A stretch of 31,014 bases of DNA from Acidilobaceae archaeon UBA162 (GTDB lineage: Archaea; Thermoproteota; Thermoprotei_A; Sulfolobales; Acidilobaceae): assembly GCA_002496425.1 (NCBI GenBank), contig DAJS01000024.1, positions 1 through 31,014 of the forward strand, in the 5' to 3' direction. Shown here one piece after another: positions 30,749 through 31,014 of this stretch. The notes under the pieces were generated by a model. It was not told the DNA's origin and searched no databases. It saw nothing but the letters and a program-made list of their open reading frames with translations. Each line of letters opens with the position of its first letter. The first letter of the stretch is position 1. Both the position numbers and the translations under genes were made by a program.

Positions 30749-30919
30749 ATGGGAAGGCCTAAGGCGCTTAGGATAATATCGTTTAAGCTTGATGTGGACA
30801 CCCTTCTTGAGCTTGATAGGTTGGCTATCAAGGAGAAGAGATACAGGAGCGAGCTGATAAGGGACGCCATAATTAGGTACCTGGAGAGCACGCGCGAGAC
30901 GATGGAGAGTGTACGTTAA
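30749..30919 (+). CDS. Ribbon-helix-helix (CopG/MetJ-like) DNA-binding protein
   Basis: 56 residues from ATG 30749; an upstream ATG at 30731 would add six residues. I prefer 30749 because AGGGAG lies before it and the TATA-like CTTTAGCTC (30709-30717) then gives a short leader. The fold is visible: a basic strand (residues 6-13, LRIISFKL), helix 1 (VDTLLELDRLAIKEK), a turn (RYRS) and helix 2 (ELIRDAIIRYLEST). Such proteins dimerise and insert the strand into the major groove, often repressing their own promoter. No toxin partner follows on the same strand. Its target is unknown; the inverted repeat 60 bases upstream is a candidate. Confidence 0.85.
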   Translation: MGRPKALRIISFKLDVDTLLELDRLAIKEKRYRSELIRDAIIRYLESTRETMESVR

Positions 30920-30947
30920 TAAATACCCTTATACATGAGTTAACGCT

Positions 30948-31013
30948 TTAAAGCGCAACCCTCTTTGCTGGCCGGGTAGAGAGCTTGGCAAGGTCCGTCA
31001 GCGCCTGGGCCCT
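30948..31013 (-). CDS. Possible C-terminal end of a gene entering from the right
   Basis: A minus-strand frame open to the window edge encodes RAQALTDLAKLSTRPAKRVAL and stops with TAA at 30948-30950. Codon choice (AAG, AGG, CTC, GCC) resembles the neighbouring genes, and the stop is followed by an AT-rich tract. At 21 residues it is too short to identify; it may be chance. Confidence 0.35.
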   Translation of the reverse strand, partial: RAQALTDLAKLSTRPAKRVAL

Positions 31014-31014
31014 G

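Noticed and set aside
1..31014. Mobile elements, CRISPR arrays, toxin-antitoxin or defence islands
   Set aside because: No direct repeat arrays, transposase or integrase motifs, and no partner gene beside the lone RHH protein within the window.

Overview
The window is a gene-dense stretch of archaeal chromosome, most likely from a thermophilic crenarchaeote. The evidence is a tRNA-Met with a bulge-helix-bulge intron and encoded CCA, a type A archaeal RNase P RNA, TATA/BRE promoters with very short or absent leaders, many GTG and TTG starts, EF-2 with the diphthamide motif, Sulfolobus-style short XPF, FEN-1 with a PIP box, prefoldin, and a Nuo complex without NuoEFG. GC-rich sequence with AGG-dominated arginine codons would suit Acidilobales or Desulfurococcales; that placement is inference. 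I see no insertion sequence, prophage, CRISPR array or integrase, so this is core genome.

Layout. 1-1934 (+): the end of a CDC48-type AAA ATPase, a small winged-helix-like protein and FEN-1. 1927-4219 (-): a crenarchaeal NusA-like cysteine protein and CTP synthase. 4287-6089 (+): a membrane-anchored Holliday-resolvase-related endonuclease and an e-MtaB-type tRNA methylthiotransferase. 6073-7333 (-): Nob1-like PIN nuclease and NAD kinase. 7424-8799 (+): RNase P RNA and Trm5. 8796-10162 (-): DUF1614 membrane protein and dCTP deaminase. 10353-12307 (+): A-type ATP synthase K subunit and prolyl-tRNA synthetase. 12426-13085 (-): protein isoaspartyl methyltransferase. 13146-15908 (+): DUF371 protein and EF-2. 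15905-16588 (-): a JAMM-motif protein. 16666-17571 (+): prenyl diphosphate synthase. 17545-19716 (-): prefoldin beta, DHH phosphoesterase and XPF nuclease, tightly overlapped. 19858-30420 (+): an 11-gene nuo operon. 30496-31013: intron-containing tRNA-Met (-), a ribbon-helix-helix protein (+) and probably the tail of another gene (-).

The first two thirds hold information-processing functions: tRNA maturation (RNase P, Trm5, methylthiotransferase, ProRS), translation (EF-2), rRNA processing (Nob1), repair (FEN-1, XPF, DHH protein) and nucleotide supply (PyrG, Dcd, NAD kinase). The last third is one energy-conserving module: nuoA-B-C-D-H-I-J-K-M-L-N, with no NADH-oxidising subunits, under one TATA promoter preceded by a near-perfect palindrome.

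Nothing here is an obviously new multi-gene system. The most interesting signals are in the complex I: NuoD lacks the two classical quinone-headgroup residues, NuoA lacks the loop aspartate of the FDVE motif, and NuoN lacks the TM5 glutamate of the proton channel. Others are the operator-like palindrome at the nuo promoter, an inverted repeat between tRNA-Met and the RHH gene, a 12-bp perfect hairpin inside trm5, a Nob1 homologue without zinc ribbon, and a structured leader with a small ORF before atpK.
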